From Agrilactobacillus yilanensis (GTDB taxonomy: Bacteria > Bacillota > Bacilli > Lactobacillales > Lactobacillaceae), in assembly GCF_003946725.1 (NCBI RefSeq), contig NZ_RHOY01000014.1:1-64000 (forward strand): a DNA stretch of 64,000 bases, written 5' to 3'. Positions 25,888 to 34,944 of the stretch are shown piece after piece. The notes beneath the pieces are model-generated. The model saw only the letters and a program-made list of their open reading frames with translations, had not been told where the DNA came from and ran no database searches. The first letter of the stretch is position 1, and the number at the start of each line of letters is the position of its first letter. The translations under genes were made by a program, and so were the position numbers.

Positions 25888-27057
25888 GGTAATTTTCATG
25901 GCGACGCCTAATCCACCGCCGATGCATAATGAGGCGATGCCGGTGGTTTTGTTCAGGCGTTCTAATTGATATAACAAGGTGGTTAAGACGCGGGCGCCGG
26001 ATGCGCCTAAGGGATGGCCTAATGCAATAGCGCCTCCGGCAACGTTAACTTTATCCAAAGGTAATTTTAGATCTCTAGCTACTGCAACGGATTGTGCCGC
26101 AAAGGCTTCGTTGATTTCAAACAGATCAATGTCTGCTTGGGTTAAATGCTGATTTTTCAAGAGTCGATCAATGGCTAATACTGGGGAATAGCCCATGATT
26201 GAGGGGTCCAGGCCTACTTCTGAGAAGCCGTCAATCGTTGCTAAATATGGAATATGCTGGGCTTTGGCTTGTGCTTCAGTCATCAAGATTAATGCCGCTG
26301 CACCATCATTTAACCCCGAGGCATTCCCAGCTGTAACGGTGCCTTCTGCTTGAAAAGTCGGTTTCAATTGGCTCAAAATATCGGTATTGGTTGCTGGACG
26401 AATGGCTTCGTCTTTGCGATAAGTCGTCGTTTTCCCTTTTTTATCGGTTAACGTCACTGGAATAATTTCAGCATCAAACCAGCCGTTTTCAGTAGCTTGC
26501 GCCGCCCGTTGCTGAGATAGCGCCGCGTAATCATCTTGTGTTTGTCGATCAACTTTAAATTCAGTGGCTACTTTTTCAGCGGTAACGCCCATGGGTTGAT
26601 TTGAAAAGCTGTCTATCAAACCATCATGTTCTAAGCTATCCACAAAATTCACATTACCTAAAGTATGCCCAAAACGTAGATCCGCTAAAAATGGTGCCCG
26701 AGACATGCTTTCTGTACCACCGACTAAGACAACCTCTGCATCCCCCATGGCAATGGCACTTTGGCCTAAACGAACGGCTTTTAAACCGGAACCACAGACT
26801 TCATTAATGGTCATCGCTGTACTCGTCACGGATAGCCCAGCACCTAGTCCAATTTGGCGTGCAATATTTTGGCCAGAACCCGCTTGCAGCACATTACCAA
26901 AAATGGTGTGATCTACTTTGCCTGGCGCAATGCCACTGGCTTGAATCGCTGCTTTAGCCGCAATAACGCCCAGCTCTTTGGCGGATAGTTTCATAAACTG
27001 ACCACCTAGCTTACCGATCGGTGTTCGCTTAGCACTCACAATTACAACTTTATCCAT
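25879..27057 (-). CDS. thl: Acetyl-CoA C-acetyltransferase (thiolase)
   Basis: Makes acetoacetyl-CoA for mevalonate synthesis. 392 residues from ATG 27057 (GAGG 5 nt upstream). Catalytic Cys in [10 protein letters not shown] (~88), [11 protein letters not shown] with catalytic His (~348), and C-terminal [12 protein letters not shown] with the second Cys. The coding sequence ends ACC AGA GCA TGA, the last nine bases being the head of hairpin element 7. First gene of the upper mevalonate cluster. Confidence 0.95.
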   Translation of the reverse strand: MDKVVIVSAKRTPIGKLGGQFMKLSAKELGVIAAKAAIQASGIAPGKVDHTIFGNVLQAGSGQNIARQIGLGAGLSVTSTAMTINEVCGSGLKAVRLGQSAIAMGDAEVVLVGGTESMSRAPFLADLRFGHTLGNVNFVDSLEHDGLIDSFSNQPMGVTAEKVATEFKVDRQTQDDYAALSQQRAAQATENGWFDAEIIPVTLTDKKGKTTTYRKDEAIRPATNTDILSQLKPTFQAEGTVTAGNASGLNDGAAALILMTEAQAKAQHIPYLATIDGFSEVGLDPSIMGYSPVLAIDRLLKNQHLTQADIDLFEINEAFAAQSVAVARDLKLPLDKVNVAGGAIALGHPLGASGARVLTTLLYQLERLNKTTGIASLCIGGGLGVAMKITRA

Positions 27058-27190
27058 AGTTACCTCACTTATATATTTATCAATCAATTATTGTATTTAC
27101 TTATTAATTGTCATTATAATCATAACTAACACTGGATGCGACAAATTCCATAAACCCTTAAGAAATATCTAAAAAGGCAGGTTGTTAATT

Positions 27191-27481
27191 ATGCGTGTAT
27201 TAGATTTTTTAGCATTAATCCGAACTTTGCAACGACAAACTCATTTTTACTATGAAATAGACCGTACGCACTATCTTCCGATTGTGGCCTATGAGCTAGT
27301 TGCGGACAAATTATGCTTGCTAGTGGATGCCAAACAGCATCCCCGTCAACAATGGGAGATTTTTGTCTTACTGCAAAAAAAAGAGCTACTGTCTCACCTT
27401 CTTTATGTTAAAGATGATAAACAGCAGCTACAACCAATCTTTGGTTTTCGTTTCGAAAACGGCAAAGCTTTATTAAAATAA
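27191..27481 (+). CDS. Small protein of unknown function (96 aa)
   Basis: Soluble, no signal peptide; hydrophobic and charged residues alternate in a way that suggests a mixed alpha/beta fold (LPIVAYELVADKLCLLVDAK). The ATG at 27191 has AGGCAGG upstream. It ends exactly where the convergent galU ends (27481/27482), with no terminator between. I do not recognise the family. Confidence 0.65.
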   Translation: MRVLDFLALIRTLQRQTHFYYEIDRTHYLPIVAYELVADKLCLLVDAKQHPRQQWEIFVLLQKKELLSHLLYVKDDKQQLQPIFGFRFENGKALLK

Positions 27482-28360
27482 TTATTTCAATGTTTTTGCT
27501 AATTCTTTTAAATATGCTTTTAGTTGATCTTTAACTTCGGGATGTTGCAAGCCGTATTCAATCGAGGTTTGTAAGTAACCAAATTTATTACCCACATCAT
27601 AACGCCGGCCCTTAAATTCATGGGCGAAAACGCGTTGGGTTTTGTTTAGCGTATTAATGGCATCCGTTAATTGGATTTCATTCCCCGCACCTGGTTTTTG
27701 GGTATCCAAAATATTAAAGATTTCTGGTGTCAGCAAATAACGGCCGATGATTGCCAAGTCACTAGGCGCTTTGTCAACCTCAGGCTTTTCTACAAAGCTC
27801 TCCACGTTATACAAATCATCTTTCATCTTACCGCTAGGTGCAATAACCCCATACTTGCTGACTTCTTGATGCGGTACTTTCATAACGGCTAATGTAGACG
27901 CATGTGTTTCATTGTAATCATTGATTAATTGCTGTGTCAACGGTACTTTATCTTCCATCAAATCGTCGCCTAGCATCACGACAAAAGGTTCATCGGCGAC
28001 AAAAGATTTTGCCAAATGTACCGCGTCCCCTAAGCCTTTTGGATAAGATTGACGGATGAAGTAAAGATTGACCCCTAGATTTGTTGTTTCTTCAACTAAT
28101 TTTAATAATTTTGTTTTATGTTTTGCGGTTAAATTCTGTTCCAATTCTGGCGCAGAATCGAAATGATCTTCGATAGGTCGTTTGGCCTTGCCAGTAATGA
28201 TCAAAATATCTTCAATACCTGAAGCTTTAGCCTCTTCTACGATAAATTGAATTGTTGGCTTGTCAACGATTGGCAGCATTTCTTTAGCCATTGCTTTAGT
28301 TGCTGGTAAAAATCTTGTGCCTAACCCAGCAGCAGGAATAACTGCTTTACGTACTTTCAT
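27482..28360 (-). CDS. galU: UTP-glucose-1-phosphate uridylyltransferase
   Basis: Makes UDP-glucose for glycolipids, polysaccharides and Leloir metabolism. 292 residues: nucleotide-binding [20 protein letters not shown] (~13-32), VMLGDDLM with the metal Asp (~130), [12 protein letters not shown] (~170), and [14 protein letters not shown] (~252). Good AGGGTTTT-type leader upstream; cytoplasmic. Tail-to-tail with the 96-aa gene. Confidence 0.95.
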   Translation of the reverse strand: MKVRKAVIPAAGLGTRFLPATKAMAKEMLPIVDKPTIQFIVEEAKASGIEDILIITGKAKRPIEDHFDSAPELEQNLTAKHKTKLLKLVEETTNLGVNLYFIRQSYPKGLGDAVHLAKSFVADEPFVVMLGDDLMEDKVPLTQQLINDYNETHASTLAVMKVPHQEVSKYGVIAPSGKMKDDLYNVESFVEKPEVDKAPSDLAIIGRYLLTPEIFNILDTQKPGAGNEIQLTDAINTLNKTQRVFAHEFKGRRYDVGNKFGYLQTSIEYGLQHPEVKDQLKAYLKELAKTLK

Positions 28361-28471
28361 GTATTAAAACCCTCTTTAATAGTTATTTATATTACATCAT
28401 AGCATTTCTAGGCTGAACTTTGTATACGTTTTAGTGGTAAAACCCTGAACATTTTGTGAATTCTTAACAAA

Positions 28472-29398
28472 TTATAATTTTCTTTTTATTTTTATCAGAC
28501 TACTAGATAGTTCATTCAATTGACGCACCTCAATAGGGCCATTGTAATATTCCTCAATGACCGCATTCAAAACTGCACCAAACATAAAAATCATTGAAAT
28601 CATATTCAGCCAAAATAACATGATGACGAAGATACCTAATGTGCCATAAGATGTCCAGCTGCCGAAATGATCAATATAAAATGAGAAACCTTGAGAGATT
28701 GCCAACCAGCCGGCCGATGTCAAAACGGTTCCTGGTAGTGCACTCAGCAGTTTAACTTTAGCATTCGGTAAAATAAAATAGGCCAGCCATAGCGCAATAA
28801 AAATAACACCCCCGGCAATCGGCCACTTCCAACGGACAAATGTGTCTAAAATAGTTGTTGGTAAATTAAAAATCGGCAGCAGCCATTCCAATAGTCTCTG
28901 ACCAAAAATAAACGCCATAAAGATAGCAAATAAAATTAAAATAAAGCCTAAAGTGAATAAAAAGGCAATGCCCCGCTTAATAATTGCATTTACCACAGCG
29001 ATTTCGCCGTACTGCGGCTGAATTTGATAGGCACGATTGACCGATTGCCATAAAATATTAATCCCCCGACTTGCCCCCCAAAGTGCGGTAATCGCCCCGA
29101 TGGACAGTAATCTACCAGAACTATTGGTCAGTAGACTTTTTATAATGGGCAAAATATTTTTTGAGATTTCTTCAGGCATCGCAAAATGGATATACGAAAC
29201 AACCGAATTCACATTCAAATTCAGTAAGGGTAACAAATTTCCTACAAAGATAATCAGCGGGAAAAATGAAAATAAAATGTAATAAGTAATGACTTTAGCG
29301 TTATTACTAACTTCGGCAACACTAGTTCTGGCAGCCACGGCTAAAATGAACGCTTTAACCGCTTCAAACCACCGTTTCACTTTTTCAAAAAATTGCAT
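28472..29398 (-). CDS. YihY/BrkB family membrane protein
   Basis: About 308 residues with six predicted helices (~33-60, 80-100, 130-160, 175-200, 205-225, 240-270), the length and pattern of the YihY family formerly mislabelled ribonuclease BN. LWGASRGINILWQSVNRAY (~105-125) is a family hallmark. ATG at 29398 with AAGAGAAG upstream; a TTG ten codons earlier is in frame. Function unknown, proposed transport. Confidence 0.88.
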   Translation of the reverse strand: MQFFEKVKRWFEAVKAFILAVAARTSVAEVSNNAKVITYYILFSFFPLIIFVGNLLPLLNLNVNSVVSYIHFAMPEEISKNILPIIKSLLTNSSGRLLSIGAITALWGASRGINILWQSVNRAYQIQPQYGEIAVVNAIIKRGIAFLFTLGFILILFAIFMAFIFGQRLLEWLLPIFNLPTTILDTFVRWKWPIAGGVIFIALWLAYFILPNAKVKLLSALPGTVLTSAGWLAISQGFSFYIDHFGSWTSYGTLGIFVIMLFWLNMISMIFMFGAVLNAVIEEYYNGPIEVRQLNELSSSLIKIKRKL

Positions 29399-29494
29399 AA
29401 ACTTCTCTTTCTTTGAGACCACTTTCAACTTGCCTTATCATACACGAACAAATAAAACCAGACAAGTAATCCAGTGCCCCCTAAAAGATATAGC

Positions 29495-29541
29495 AAAAAG
29501 CAACCGGTCAAAATTAACGTTGACGCAGTTGCTTTTATTTT
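29495..29541. terminator. Terminator downstream of map
   Basis: Stem AAAAGCAAC/GTTGCTTTT with inner GTCAA/TTGAC, and T runs on both strands. On the minus strand it follows the map stop by about 45 bp. Confidence 0.88.
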
Positions 29542-29586
29542 GGGTTAACATGCACCAAAAAGCCGATCTTTGGTCATATTCTTATT

Positions 29587-30375
29587 TTAGAGATACTTTG
29601 CATCAAACTCTGGATCTTGAGAAGTTAAAATCTTAGGCCCCTCTTTGGTAACCGCCAGCGTATGCTCGTATTGACAAGACGGTGTGCCATCGCCTGAAAC
29701 GTAATATTCCCAGTTGTCCTTCATTACCTTCGTCTTAATTTGCCAAGTGCCTAAGTTAACCATTGGTTCAATCGTAATGGTCATGCCTTCTTTTAAACGT
29801 AAGCCCTTACCAGCTTCGCCATAATGTGGTACATTAGGCGCTTCATGCATGGTTGGTTGAATCCCGTGGCCGATTAGTTCCCGAACATCCCCCATGCCGT
29901 TTTCAGTTTCAACATATTCCTGAATGGCATGGCCGATATCCCCAATACGATTACCAATAATCGCCTGATCAATCCCTAAATATAAAGCTTTATGGGTCAC
30001 TTCCATTAAATGTTTAATTTCTGGTGAGACTTCTCCAACGGCGTAGGCCCAGCAAGAATCACTTTGATAACCATCTAATGAAACAGTCATATCTACCTTA
30101 ACAATATCGCCATTGCGCAAAATCAAATCTTTTCTTGGTGTTGCATGCGCAACTTCATCATTGACACAAACACAAGTCGCATATTTGTAACCTTCAAATC
30201 CCTTTTCCGAAGGGACACCACCGTGATCTGTAATATATTTATCAGCAAATGCTTCAATTTCCCAGCTGGAAATACCAGGTTTAATTATTTTCTGTAAATG
30301 CTGATGCACAGCTGCTAATAAGGCACCGGAACGCCGCATGCCTTCAATTTCTCTAGGTGACTTTAAAGTAATCAA
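29587..30375 (-). CDS. map: Methionine aminopeptidase, type I
   Basis: Removes N-terminal Met from nascent proteins. 262 residues. Metal ligands visible: the Asp pair in VDMTVSLDGYQSDSCW (~92-107), His in GHGIQPTMHEAPNVPHYG (~168-185), and Glu in TITIEPMVN (~200) and YEHTLAVT (~236). RBS GGAGGTATTATT. Own terminator. Confidence 0.96.
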   Translation of the reverse strand: MITLKSPREIEGMRRSGALLAAVHQHLQKIIKPGISSWEIEAFADKYITDHGGVPSEKGFEGYKYATCVCVNDEVAHATPRKDLILRNGDIVKVDMTVSLDGYQSDSCWAYAVGEVSPEIKHLMEVTHKALYLGIDQAIIGNRIGDIGHAIQEYVETENGMGDVRELIGHGIQPTMHEAPNVPHYGEAGKGLRLKEGMTITIEPMVNLGTWQIKTKVMKDNWEYYVSGDGTPSCQYEHTLAVTKEGPKILTSQDPEFDAKYL

Positions 30376-30474
30376 AATAATACCTCCGCTACGATTTCTT
30401 CTACCAATTCATTATAAACTTTTTTTAAGAAAGCACCAACTTAGCCATTCTGCTATCGCTCTTTGATGAATTTT

Positions 30475-30483
30475 TGCTATAAT
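30475..30483 (+). promoter_or_regulatory. Flavodoxin promoter (extended -10)
   Basis: TGC followed by TATAAT (30478-30483), an extended -10. The -35 region is poor. The RBS GGAGGAA starts about 20 bp downstream. Confidence 0.6.
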
Positions 30484-30518
30484 GACACATAATAACTATT
30501 TTGGAGGAAACAACTATT

Positions 30519-30968
30519 ATGGCTAGTGCAAAAATTGTATATGCTAGTATGACCGGCAATAATGAAGAAATCGCCGGCATCGTCGAAGAAGCTTTTGAAG
30601 ATCTTGGCGTTGATGTAGATTCCGTTGAAATTTCACAAGCTGACGCTGAAGAATTAGAAGACGTCGATATTTGCGTTGTATCCACTTACACTTACGGTGA
30701 TGGTGAACTACCAGATGAAGCCGTTGACTTTTTTGAAGATCTAAAAGAAGAAGATCTCTCCGGTAAAATTTATGGCTGCTGTGGCTCTGGTGATACTTTT
30801 TATGATGATTTTGGTAAGGCGGTTGATGCCTTTGCAGCTGCTTTTGAAGCAACTGGTGCTACTAAAGGCGCCGATGTTGTCAAAGTCGACTTAGCACCTG
30901 AAGAAGCCGATATCCAAAAGCTGGAAAACTTTGTAAAGCAATTGGTGGCCGCGCAACAAAACCGATAG
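30519..30968 (+). CDS. Flavodoxin
   Basis: Small FMN-binding electron carrier, 149 residues, very acidic. FMN phosphate loop YASMTGNNEEIA (~7-18), ring-contact loops STYTYGDGELPDEA (~57-70) and CGSGDTFYDDF (~90-100). RBS GGAGGAAA and ATG at 30519. Followed after 3 nt by a GtrA gene. Confidence 0.93.
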   Translation: MASAKIVYASMTGNNEEIAGIVEEAFEDLGVDVDSVEISQADAEELEDVDICVVSTYTYGDGELPDEAVDFFEDLKEEDLSGKIYGCCGSGDTFYDDFGKAVDAFAAAFEATGATKGADVVKVDLAPEEADIQKLENFVKQLVAAQQNR

Positions 30969-30971
30969 ATT

Positions 30972-31448
30972 ATGGATATTATAAAGAAATATTGTAAAAA
31001 GCATCGGAATTTTTTGATGTATATGGTCTTTGGCTTTTTGGCGTCCCTAGTCAATATTTTTTCTTACTGGTTTTTTGGGCATTTAGTACATATGCCCTAT
31101 TTATTTGCGAACTCTTTAGCTTGGCTAGTCTCTGTACTCTTTAGTTTTTTCAGTAATAAATCCTGGGTTTTTAATAGTGAATACTCCACACTACGAGAAT
31201 TTCTAAAAGAATTCGTTTCTTTTATGCTTTCTCGAATTGTTTCTTTTTTTGCGGACAATTTTATTATGATTTTAGGTATCACTATTTTAGGTTGGCCAAG
31301 TCTGTGGGTCAAAATTCTAGACCAATTACTCGTCGGCCTCCTGAATTATGGCACCAGTGTTTTAGTTTTTAACCACGAAAACAAAAAGATGCAAGCAGCT
31401 TTAAAACGTTCTAAAGAACGGCTCAATGGCTTACGTAATAACAAATAA
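30972..31448 (+). CDS. GtrA family membrane protein
   Basis: 158 residues with four hydrophobic helices (~15-35, 42-62, 85-105, 112-135). The family motif FGFLASLVNIFSYWFF near the N-terminus and SNKSWVFN at the helix 2/3 loop fit GtrA, a group implicated in moving lipid-linked sugars across the membrane. Co-transcribed with flavodoxin (3-nt gap). Partner glycosyltransferases are not adjacent, although galU, WecB and a GT2 enzyme lie within 10 kb. Confidence 0.88.
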   Translation: MDIIKKYCKKHRNFLMYMVFGFLASLVNIFSYWFFGHLVHMPYLFANSLAWLVSVLFSFFSNKSWVFNSEYSTLREFLKEFVSFMLSRIVSFFADNFIMILGITILGWPSLWVKILDQLLVGLLNYGTSVLVFNHENKKMQAALKRSKERLNGLRNNK

Positions 31449-31486
31449 AGCGTTTATAGACCGGCATGCGGCTCACTGAAGCGCCA

Positions 31487-31534
31487 CGCATAAAAAAACT
31501 AGACCCGTCGTTAAAGGTCTAGTTTTTTTTATGC
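31487..31534 (+). terminator. Terminator of flavodoxin-gtrA (also usable by the hydrolase operon)
   Basis: Perfect stem with AAAAAAACTAGACC / GGTCTAGTTTTTTT core, outer GCATA/TATGC pairs and a 9-nt loop. T runs occur on both strands, so it also lies correctly for the minus-strand hydrolase operon ending at 31574. Confidence 0.95.
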
Positions 31535-31573
31535 GCTTTTGTTTATATCCACCGCCAATAAATAAAGATAGGC

Positions 31574-32584
31574 TTATTTCAAATTCTTTTTAAAGAACTC
31601 ACTAAATTTAGCAAATGGAATTAAATTCATTTGATCATATAAATCTGTATGGGTCGCACCCGGCACAATAACTAGTTCTTTAGGTTCATTCAATCGATTA
31701 AATGATTCTTCTGCCATATAGCGAGAATGTGCCTTTTCACCGGTTACGATCAAAACTGGCCGTGGTGAGATTTGATCAATGTGGGCCTGCAATGCAAAAT
31801 TGTAATAACTAAGCGGTGTCGTTGCGGTCCACGCTGCAGCTGAGTTGACTGATCTTGGATGGAAAGCTCGACCACGATAGTAATTAAAGAATTCTGTAGT
31901 TACCGGGTCGGCATCTGCTGGTAAATCACCGCTGAATAATTTATCGGATTGTATCGGTTGATCCTGAGCATCAAAAGGTAATTCATGCAAACCACCTGCT
32001 GCTTGTCCATTCTCGGCATCAGCCCAACGTTGGTCCGCAAGGAATTGTTTTTCAACACGCCGTTGATGCGCCGTTTTAGAATGATTTAGTCCAGACCACA
32101 TGGAGTCTGCCATATCATACATCACAGAAGTCGCCACAGCTTTGATGCGAACGTCGACTGAAGCCGCCGTTAGCACATGGCTGCCCAAACCGCAGATACC
32201 AATGGCTCCAATATTTTCACGGTCCACAAAGTCTTGTAAGCCGATAAAATCAACGGCTGCAGAGAAGTCTTCTACAAAAATATCTGGGGAGGCAACATTG
32301 CGGGCTGAACCCGAACTTTCTCCCGTAGTGGATTGATCAAACGCCAATGTAACAAAGCCTTGTTCCGCTAATGTTTGTGCATATAAGCCGCTTGACTGTT
32401 CCTTAACGGCACCAAAAGGCCCAGAAATAACAATTGCCGCATATTTTTTATGCGCCTCAAAATCTAACGGTAAGTATAGATGACCCGCTAAGTTAAAGCC
32501 ATAGCGATTGTTAAACCGTACATTTTGGACGTCTATTTCAGGATTGATCTTAAAAACTCGTGTATCATTTGCTAATTTACTCAT
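31574..32584 (-). CDS. Alpha/beta hydrolase with Cys nucleophile motif
   Basis: 336 residues. Oxyanion region VISGPFGAVKEQ (~50). The nucleophile elbow GICGLG (~125-130) has Cys where Ser is usual, as in dienelactone hydrolases. Candidate acid residues lie in VLIVTGEKAHSRYMAEE (~283) and His in PGATHTDLYDQ (~310). ATG at 32584 with GGAG 9 nt upstream. Last gene of a minus-strand operon with an SDR and an acetyltransferase; probably detoxification or catabolism of an unknown ester or lactone. Confidence 0.85.
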   Translation of the reverse strand: MSKLANDTRVFKINPEIDVQNVRFNNRYGFNLAGHLYLPLDFEAHKKYAAIVISGPFGAVKEQSSGLYAQTLAEQGFVTLAFDQSTTGESSGSARNVASPDIFVEDFSAAVDFIGLQDFVDRENIGAIGICGLGSHVLTAASVDVRIKAVATSVMYDMADSMWSGLNHSKTAHQRRVEKQFLADQRWADAENGQAAGGLHELPFDAQDQPIQSDKLFSGDLPADADPVTTEFFNYYRGRAFHPRSVNSAAAWTATTPLSYYNFALQAHIDQISPRPVLIVTGEKAHSRYMAEESFNRLNEPKELVIVPGATHTDLYDQMNLIPFAKFSEFFKKNLK

Positions 32585-32611
32585 TATTGGAATCTCCATT
32601 CATTTATTGAT

Positions 32612-33346
32612 TTAAACACTCTGTTGGATCGGTCGAATAATCATTTCATTTACATCTATGTTATCTGGCTGATTAATTGCAAAGGCAACGGCTTCGGCAA
32701 TATGAATTGGCGCAATACCAATCGTGTTTTCTGTTTCAATCTCAGCCTGCCGCTCTTTTTCGTTAGGAATCGAGTTATATAATTCAGTATGCACCGCCCC
32801 TGGAGAAACGATGGTTGTCCGAATATGATTTTTCTGTTGCTCTTGTCTTAAACCTTCCATGATGGCACGTACGGCAAACTTTGAACCGTTGTACACGGCA
32901 TATTTAGGCACAACAACGTGTCCAGCAACAGAATCCGTCGCTAAAATATGTCCGGATTGTTGTTTGATCATCGTCGGTAGTACGGCTGAAATACCGTTGA
33001 GCACCCCCATAACGTTGACTTCTAAAATCTTGCGCCATTCCTCAGGATCAGCATCCACCAACGCATTCACTGGCATTATCCCAGCATTATTATAAAGTAC
33101 ATCAATCCGATTAAACTTGCTTAAGGCTACGTCAATCAACGCCTGAACTTCGTTAAGCTTCGTAACGTCAACTTGTTGCACAATGATCTGTTCATCCGGG
33201 AATTCTGCTCTCAGCGCATTCAAACGCTGGATCCGTCGTGCACCGATAACGAGCTTTGCATGCTGTTTAGCTAACACCCGGACGGTCTCAGCACCAATAC
33301 CACTGGAAGCGCCTGTAATTACAATAACTTTATCTTTAGTATTCAC
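32612..33346 (-). CDS. Short-chain dehydrogenase/reductase
   Basis: 244 residues, classical SDR. TGASSGIG (~11-18) for cofactor, GARR after beta-2 suggesting NADP(H), NNAG (~85), Ser in ATDSVAG and YNGSK catalytic Tyr/Lys (~150-157). GTG start with AAAGGA about 10 nt upstream. Middle gene of the three-gene operon. Confidence 0.93.
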   Translation of the reverse strand: MNTKDKVIVITGASSGIGAETVRVLAKQHAKLVIGARRIQRLNALRAEFPDEQIIVQQVDVTKLNEVQALIDVALSKFNRIDVLYNNAGIMPVNALVDADPEEWRKILEVNVMGVLNGISAVLPTMIKQQSGHILATDSVAGHVVVPKYAVYNGSKFAVRAIMEGLRQEQQKNHIRTTIVSPGAVHTELYNSIPNEKERQAEIETENTIGIAPIHIAEAVAFAINQPDNIDVNEMIIRPIQQSV

Positions 33347-33362
33347 TTTATGATTGTCCTTT

Positions 33363-33860
33363 CTAATGACTATTAATGATTGTATTTGCTGAAACTTTTG
33401 AATTTACAATTGTCCCAGCTGTGATAATTGAATTTTCACCAATCGTTACGTCTGGTTGAATAATAACGCGGCTGCCAATTTTTACATGATCTTTAATAAT
33501 AATTGGGGCTGTCCAGCGTTCAGGCTCTTTTTGTCTATTAAATCGAAAACTTGATGTTAATAGCATTGCACCAGAATCAATTTCGACGTAATTGCCAATA
33601 ATAATGAAGTTAAAATCTGATAACGTGACATTAGAATTTATTAGCACATGATGCCCAATGCTTATATTTCTACCAAGCTCCGTATAAAAAGGTGGTCGAA
33701 TCATAGTCCCTTCAGCTAATGGCCTACCGATAATCTCATTAAGCAGCTGTTTTATTTCAGCATGACCCTGTCTTGTTGTATTCAAATGCCTTAGTAAACG
33801 TTGATTTTGTTCAATCAAACGTGCGTCAGCTTTAAGTGCGATGTCTTGTGTATTGATCAC
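33363..33860 (-). CDS. Sugar O-acetyltransferase, hexapeptide-repeat (LbH) family
   Basis: About 165 residues. An N-terminal helical Mac-like segment is followed by left-handed beta-helix turns (NISIGHHVLINSNVTLSDF; IIIKDHVKIGSRVIIQPDVTIGENSIITAG). The catalytic-type His is in GHHVLIN. Resembles maltose/galactoside acetyltransferases. GTG at 33860 preferred because AAGGGAG lies just upstream; a GTG at 33875 is in frame. First gene of the operon. Confidence 0.85.
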   Translation of the reverse strand: MINTQDIALKADARLIEQNQRLLRHLNTTRQGHAEIKQLLNEIIGRPLAEGTMIRPPFYTELGRNISIGHHVLINSNVTLSDFNFIIIGNYVEIDSGAMLLTSSFRFNRQKEPERWTAPIIIKDHVKIGSRVIIQPDVTIGENSIITAGTIVNSKVSANTIINSH

Positions 33861-33890
33861 GATCACTCCCTTCACAACTGAACGATATTT

Positions 33891-33919
33891 AGTATAGTCC
33901 CCCTTGTACTACCTGTGAA
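33891..33919 (-). promoter_or_regulatory. Promoter of the acetyltransferase-SDR-hydrolase operon
   Basis: Minus strand TTCACA (33914-33919), 17 bp, TATACT (33891-33896). It lies in the short intergenic space shared with the divergent LysR gene, the normal place for LysR control. Confidence 0.7.
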
Positions 33920-33973
33920 ATACTTATAAAATATCATGTATCATAGCTTTTAATTATGACTGGAGGGTATACG

Positions 33974-34858
33974 ATGGATTTACGCGTTTTACGTTATTTT
34001 TTGGCGGTTGCTCAGGAAAAAAACATCACCCATGCCGCTAAGCAACTACTCATTTCACAGCCAGCGCTGTCAAAACAACTTGCAGATTTGGAACAAGAGC
34101 TAGGCACCCCGCTTTTTGTGCGGGGACATCGGCAAATAACTTTGACTGAATCTGGAGAATACCTTAGAGCTAGAGCCATGGAATTGGTCGATTTAGCAGA
34201 TAAAACTGTCGCTAATATTGCCACAGAACAAGTTATCGGCGGGGAACTATCCATTGGTGCTGGTGAAAGTGTTGGGATGCAAAGAATTATGAATATTACC
34301 AGTGATATCATGCTGGACTATCCCGATGTGAAAATCCGCCTTGTCAGTGGCAACGCTGAAGAAATTGAAGCACAACTCACCAAGGGGATTTTAGATTTCG
34401 GGGTCATCATGGGCGAACGGCCATTAGAACAATATAATCACTTGCAATTACCAGAATATGATCGCTGGGGCATTGTTATGCGTAAAGATGATCCCTTAAG
34501 TCGCCTTGAACAAATCCAGCCTGAAGACCTGAAAAATCGACCGCTGCTTGTTTCTGAACAAGCAATTCAAGATCATCGTTTCCAAAGTTGGTGGGGGAAT
34601 ACCGGCTCTGCTATTCCGATTGTGGGGACCTATACTTTAATTTTTAATGCAAAGCTTTTAGTCAAAAATAATCGTATTTATCTATTAACCTTCGAGCACT
34701 TAATTGAGGACTCAACCTCTGAAGCATTGGTTTTTCGACCGCTTAAACCAGAAGTAACTGAACCTATTACTGTCATTTGGAAGAAAAACACGGTGCAGTC
34801 AAAGGTCGCCGAATTATTCATTAACCGGCTCAAAACTAACCTAAAATCTTTGGCTTAG
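33974..34858 (+). CDS. LysR family transcriptional regulator
   Basis: 294 residues. N-terminal winged helix-turn-helix (MDLRVLRYFLAVAQEKNI...AAKQLLISQPALSKQLADLE, ~1-60), then a linker helix and a periplasmic-binding-type effector domain (~90-290). RBS TGGAGGG 6 nt before ATG 33974. Transcribed divergently from the hydrolase operon with about 110 bp between, so it is the likely regulator of that operon and of itself. The effector is unknown. Confidence 0.93.
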   Translation: MDLRVLRYFLAVAQEKNITHAAKQLLISQPALSKQLADLEQELGTPLFVRGHRQITLTESGEYLRARAMELVDLADKTVANIATEQVIGGELSIGAGESVGMQRIMNITSDIMLDYPDVKIRLVSGNAEEIEAQLTKGILDFGVIMGERPLEQYNHLQLPEYDRWGIVMRKDDPLSRLEQIQPEDLKNRPLLVSEQAIQDHRFQSWWGNTGSAIPIVGTYTLIFNAKLLVKNNRIYLLTFEHLIEDSTSEALVFRPLKPEVTEPITVIWKKNTVQSKVAELFINRLKTNLKSLA

Positions 34859-34873
34859 GCGCTTTAAAAAGCC

Positions 34874-34920
34874 AAAAAAATAGCCTCACGCCAGCTTAAA
34901 ATACTGGAGTGAAGCTATTT
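34874..34920 (-). terminator. Terminator of wecB
   Basis: Minus-strand stem AAATAGC/GCTATTT plus TCAC/GTGA and CCAG/CTGG, followed by TTTTTTT. The plus strand lacks a T run, so it serves wecB rather than lysR. Confidence 0.87.
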
Positions 34921-34944
34921 ACTATTTAATGATACTCAAAATGA

